From Ochrobactrum vermis (GTDB lineage Bacteria; Pseudomonadota; Alphaproteobacteria; Rhizobiales; Rhizobiaceae), in contig NZ_PCOC01000002.1 in the NCBI RefSeq assembly GCF_002975205.1, forward strand, positions 883,001-947,000: 64,000 nt of DNA. Reading direction: 5' to 3'. Below are positions 61,536-64,000 of the stretch, piece by piece; the stretch's first letter is position 1; every line of letters begins with the position of its first letter. Under the pieces are notes generated by a model, which saw nothing but the letters and a program-made list of their open reading frames with translations, was not told where the DNA came from and did not search any database. The translations under genes were made by a program, and so were the position numbers.

Positions 61536-62378
61536 ATGCTCGTACCTTTTCTAATCATGTTTCGTGAGGGCGTGGAAGCCGCGCTGATCGTCGGCATTAT
61601 AGCCAGTTATCTTCATCAGACCGGCCGCAGCGCCTGGATGCCTGTGGTGTGGATCGGCGTTTTGCTGGCACTCGCTATGTCACTCGCCGTTGGTGCCATC
61701 CTGCAGCTTTTGAGTGCGGAATTTCCGCAGAAAGCACAGGAAATGTTCGAGGCCATTATTGGTCTGATCGCTGTGTTCGTATTGACGTCGATGGTTTTCT
61801 GGATGCGCAAGGCAGCACGCTCCATCAAGGCGGAACTGCATCACTCCATCGATGCGGCGTTTCAAACACCAACACATAAGGGCTTCGGCCTCATTCTGAT
61901 GGTCTTCTTTGCCGTAGCGCGTGAGGGGCTTGAATCGGTTTTCTTTCTGCTGGCTGCTTTCCAGCAGAGTGAGGGGGCTGCCGCTCCGTTTGGTGCGCTG
62001 CTTGGTGTATTGCTCGCTGCCGTCGTTGGCTATGGCATCTATAAAGGTGGCCTGAGGCTGAACCTTCGACGCTTTTTCCGCTGGACCGGTGTTTTCATTC
62101 TGATCATTGCTGCGGGCATTCTCGCCAATTCAGTGATGGCGCTGCACGAAGCCGGTGTCTGGAATCACTTCCAGACGGTCGTGTTCGATGCGAGCGATAT
62201 TCTTCCGCTCGACAGCACGCTTGGTTCAGTTCTGGCCGGCATTTTCGGTTACATCGCAACACCGACTGTTAGTGAAGTGATCGCCTACGTCGCCTTTCTC
62301 GTTCCGGCGCTCATTCTGTTCCTGATGCCAGCAAGTGCATCGGCAACCGCAAGCCAGATTAAAACAAGCGCACAATAA
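61536..62378 (+). CDS. efeU: FTR1-family iron permease
   Basis: A 280-residue membrane protein with seven membrane segments. Both iron-channel motifs are present: REGVE at residues 10-14 and REGLE at 129-133. These glutamates conduct iron in EfeU/Ftr1. It is the first gene of an efeUOB operon, importing ferrous iron, typically under acidic or iron-poor conditions. The likely regulator is Irr through the box at 61374. Confidence 0.95.
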   Translation: MLVPFLIMFREGVEAALIVGIIASYLHQTGRSAWMPVVWIGVLLALAMSLAVGAILQLLSAEFPQKAQEMFEAIIGLIAVFVLTSMVFWMRKAARSIKAELHHSIDAAFQTPTHKGFGLILMVFFAVAREGLESVFFLLAAFQQSEGAAAPFGALLGVLLAAVVGYGIYKGGLRLNLRRFFRWTGVFILIIAAGILANSVMALHEAGVWNHFQTVVFDASDILPLDSTLGSVLAGIFGYIATPTVSEVIAYVAFLVPALILFLMPASASATASQIKTSAQ

Positions 62379-62389
62379 AAGAGATTTTC

Positions 62390-63580
62390 ATGACGAACCC
62401 GAAACCCGCAGACCCCATGTCGCGCAACCTGGTCCGCATTGGATTGGCTCTTGCAGTACTATTGCTGCTCGCGGCTGGCGCTGCCTTCTATTATGCATCT
62501 CGTATATCGGATAAAGCGCGCCACGCCGAAGCCGGCGACAAAATACAGGTCGCGATAAACGGTAAGAGTTGTGAGCCGAACGAACTGACAGTTCCAGCTG
62601 GGCGCTCGGTATTCGAAATAGTCAATAAGTCGGATCGTACGGTCGAGTGGGAGATCCTCGATGGCGTGATGGTTCTCGAAGAGCGTGAAAATATTGCGCC
62701 AGGGTTCAAGCAGACACTCACCGCCAAGCTGACGCCCGGCGAATACCAGATCACTTGCGGGCTTTTGTCCAATCCGCGCGGGAAGTTGATCGTGACTGCG
62801 ACTGCTGCGAGTGAAGCAGAAAAGGGTAAGCTCCCGCTCACGGCTTTCATCGGTGCACTGGCCGAGTATCAGATTTATCTCACCACTGAAGTAACTGAAT
62901 TCCAGAAGGCGGTTGGGGAGCTCTCCGCTGCAATAGCGAGCGGTAATCTTGAAGCTGCGCAGGCTGCGTACGGTCCAGCGCGTGGAGCTTATGCACGTAT
63001 TGCGCCGGTTTCGGAAGCTTTCTCCGATCTCGACACCGCTATCAACGCCCGCGCCGACTATTTTGAGAAGCGTGAGCAGGACCCGGCCTTCGGTGGCTTG
63101 CACCGCATTGAGTACGGTCTTTTCGAGCAGAAATCCGTCGATGGACTTAGGGCTGTTGCCGGCAAGCTTGAGCAGGATGCCGCTGCATTGAAAGAGCGCA
63201 TTCGGGGACTTCGGATCTCGCCGGATCGCATGATGGCAGGCACGGCTTCCGCTTTGAATCGCTTTGCTTCGACTGCGTCCGATGCGGGTGAAGATCGCTA
63301 TGCACATACTGATCTGCAAGCTTTGTCTGGGCTTCTTGAAGGGTCCGGCAAGACAGCCAGCGTTCTGCGTCCGATCGTTGAAAAGGTTGATCCGAAGGCT
63401 TTTGAAGGCATCGACAAGGATGCTGTTTCGATCAAGGCGCTGCTCGATGCAGATGCCGAAGGCAATGGCTACAAGCCATTCGATGCTCTGTCCTCTGACC
63501 AGAAGGCAAAAATAAAGGATGGCGCAGCTGCGCTCGCCGCACAGTTTACGAAACTCCGTGATCAGCTTGGGGTAGAATGA
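62390..63580 (+). CDS. efeO: EfeO-type iron uptake protein (cupredoxin plus M75 domain)
   Basis: A 396-residue protein with an N-terminal membrane segment (residues 15-36, LVRIGLALAVLLLLAAGAAF) that has no clear cleavage site, so it may be membrane-anchored. A cupredoxin-like domain (about 50-137) has Cys61 and Cys123. The imelysin/M75 domain follows, with HRIEYGLFE (238-246), the HxxE metal motif. EfeO passes periplasmic iron to EfeU. The gene follows efeU by 11 bases. Confidence 0.93.
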   Translation: MTNPKPADPMSRNLVRIGLALAVLLLLAAGAAFYYASRISDKARHAEAGDKIQVAINGKSCEPNELTVPAGRSVFEIVNKSDRTVEWEILDGVMVLEERENIAPGFKQTLTAKLTPGEYQITCGLLSNPRGKLIVTATAASEAEKGKLPLTAFIGALAEYQIYLTTEVTEFQKAVGELSAAIASGNLEAAQAAYGPARGAYARIAPVSEAFSDLDTAINARADYFEKREQDPAFGGLHRIEYGLFEQKSVDGLRAVAGKLEQDAAALKERIRGLRISPDRMMAGTASALNRFASTASDAGEDRYAHTDLQALSGLLEGSGKTASVLRPIVEKVDPKAFEGIDKDAVSIKALLDADAEGNGYKPFDALSSDQKAKIKDGAAALAAQFTKLRDQLGVE

Positions 63581-64000
63581 TGACCAAAAAATTTTTCAAA
63601 ACCGATAAGATAACTACTGACGAGCCTGTTTCTGCCAGTCGGCGCGCATTGCTGATGGGGGCCGGAGCAACCGGTGTTGCGGGGGCCGTTGTCGGTGTGC
63701 TTGCCGCCCCGCAGGCGGCCTATGCGCTTTCTTCTGAAAGTGTGACCAACGCGCCGGAAAGTGACAAGATTCACGAAAGCCAGCCTTTTTACGGGAAGCA
63801 TCAGCCGGGCATCGTTACGCCCCGCCCCGCTGCCGGTCTTGTCGCTTCTTTCGATGTGCTGGCGCGCGACCGCGTCGAGCTGGAACGTATGTTCAAGATG
63901 CTCACGGAGCGAGCCGAGTTCTTGATGAAGGGCGGCGAACCGCCGGAACTGGATGCGAAGTTTCCACCATCGGATTCCGGTATTCTTGGACCGGTGGTCA
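63577..64000 (+). CDS. efeB: EfeB-type Dyp peroxidase, N-terminal part (cut by window end)
   Basis: The first 141 codons are present; the gene runs past the window. The ATG overlaps the efeO stop (ATGA). A Tat signal is clear: SRRALLMGAGATGVAGAVVG, then cleavage near AYA-LSS. The mature part has the Dyp sequence YGKHQPGIVTPRPAAGLVAS and SFDVLARDRVELERMFKMLT, as in EfeB/YcdB. The haem-binding part is outside the window. EfeB is exported folded and oxidises ferrous iron for EfeO/EfeU. Confidence 0.93.
   Translation, partial: MMTKKFFKTDKITTDEPVSASRRALLMGAGATGVAGAVVGVLAAPQAAYALSSESVTNAPESDKIHESQPFYGKHQPGIVTPRPAAGLVASFDVLARDRVELERMFKMLTERAEFLMKGGEPPELDAKFPPSDSGILGPVV

Noticed and set aside
63577-64000. 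EfeB as a truncated pseudogene
   Set aside because: The frame is open to the window edge with an intact Tat signal; it is cut by the window only.

Overview
This looks like a chromosomal segment from an alphaproteobacterium of the Brucella/Ochrobactrum group (Hyphomicrobiales). The evidence is its moderately high GC coding style, a BA14K-family protein, a dense set of ABC and TRAP uptake systems, an Irr-type iron-control palindrome, dispersed rhizobial-type palindromic repeats, and small RNAs carrying the CCUCCUCCC anti-Shine-Dalgarno motif. No rRNA, tRNA, CRISPR array or prophage was seen. One insertion sequence (IS1182 family) is present. The genus is inferred from protein style, not from a marker gene.

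Layout. (1) 1-2079: the end of an iron-siderophore or haem ABC importer operon. (2) 2593-8048, minus strand: a ribose-type sugar ABC importer with an SMP-30 lactonase, divergent from a soluble GAF histidine kinase and LuxR-type response regulator (8371-10369). Two similar palindromes 21 bp apart lie in the shared promoter region. (3) 10420-17981: a sugar-acid cluster with a mannitol-dehydrogenase/tagaturonate-reductase type enzyme, FadR-type regulator, altronate/galactarate-type dehydratase, zinc alcohol dehydrogenase and TRAP transporter. (4) 18071-19645: an IS1182-family element that has landed in, and duplicated, a bidirectional terminator. (5) 19655-28989: an M81 (MlrC) protein, RidA protein and MalFG-type ABC importer, divergent from an SDR, the importer ATPase, an RpiR regulator, a D-threonine-aldolase/D-serine-dehydratase family enzyme and an NTF2-like protein. 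(6) 29285-30841: a stand-alone RTX protein in AT-rich surroundings. (7) 31518-34627: proVWX, glycine betaine uptake. (8) 34677-36363: an EamA exporter and a BA14K protein.

(9) 36595-45497: a possible gamma-glutamylation pathway for an amino alcohol or amine. It has an iron alcohol dehydrogenase, aldehyde dehydrogenase, glutamine-synthetase-like ligase, TRAP transporter and N-formylglutamate-amidohydrolase-fold enzyme, with a divergent RpiR regulator. (10) 45525-52273: a heterocycle or cyclic-amide operon with a RutR-like TetR regulator, NMT1-type ABC importer, FAD oxidase, cytosine-deaminase-like amidohydrolase and creatininase-family enzyme. A RutR-like palindrome sits at its head. It is divergent from a ferredoxin-reductase-type flavoprotein, a RidA protein and an MFS transporter (52459-55421).

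(11) 55433-60794: a DUF1127 micro-protein gene followed by a three-hairpin CCUCCUCCC small RNA, then a tandem glycine riboswitch and gcvTHP. (12) 60795-64000: a second small-RNA gene with the same nonamer in a 5' hairpin loop, an Irr-type box, and efeUO with the start of efeB (ferrous iron uptake).

The most notable observations are the two anti-SD small RNAs, the putative gamma-glutamyl pathway, the cyclic-amide operon with its candidate operator, and the IS insertion that split a terminator into two copies.
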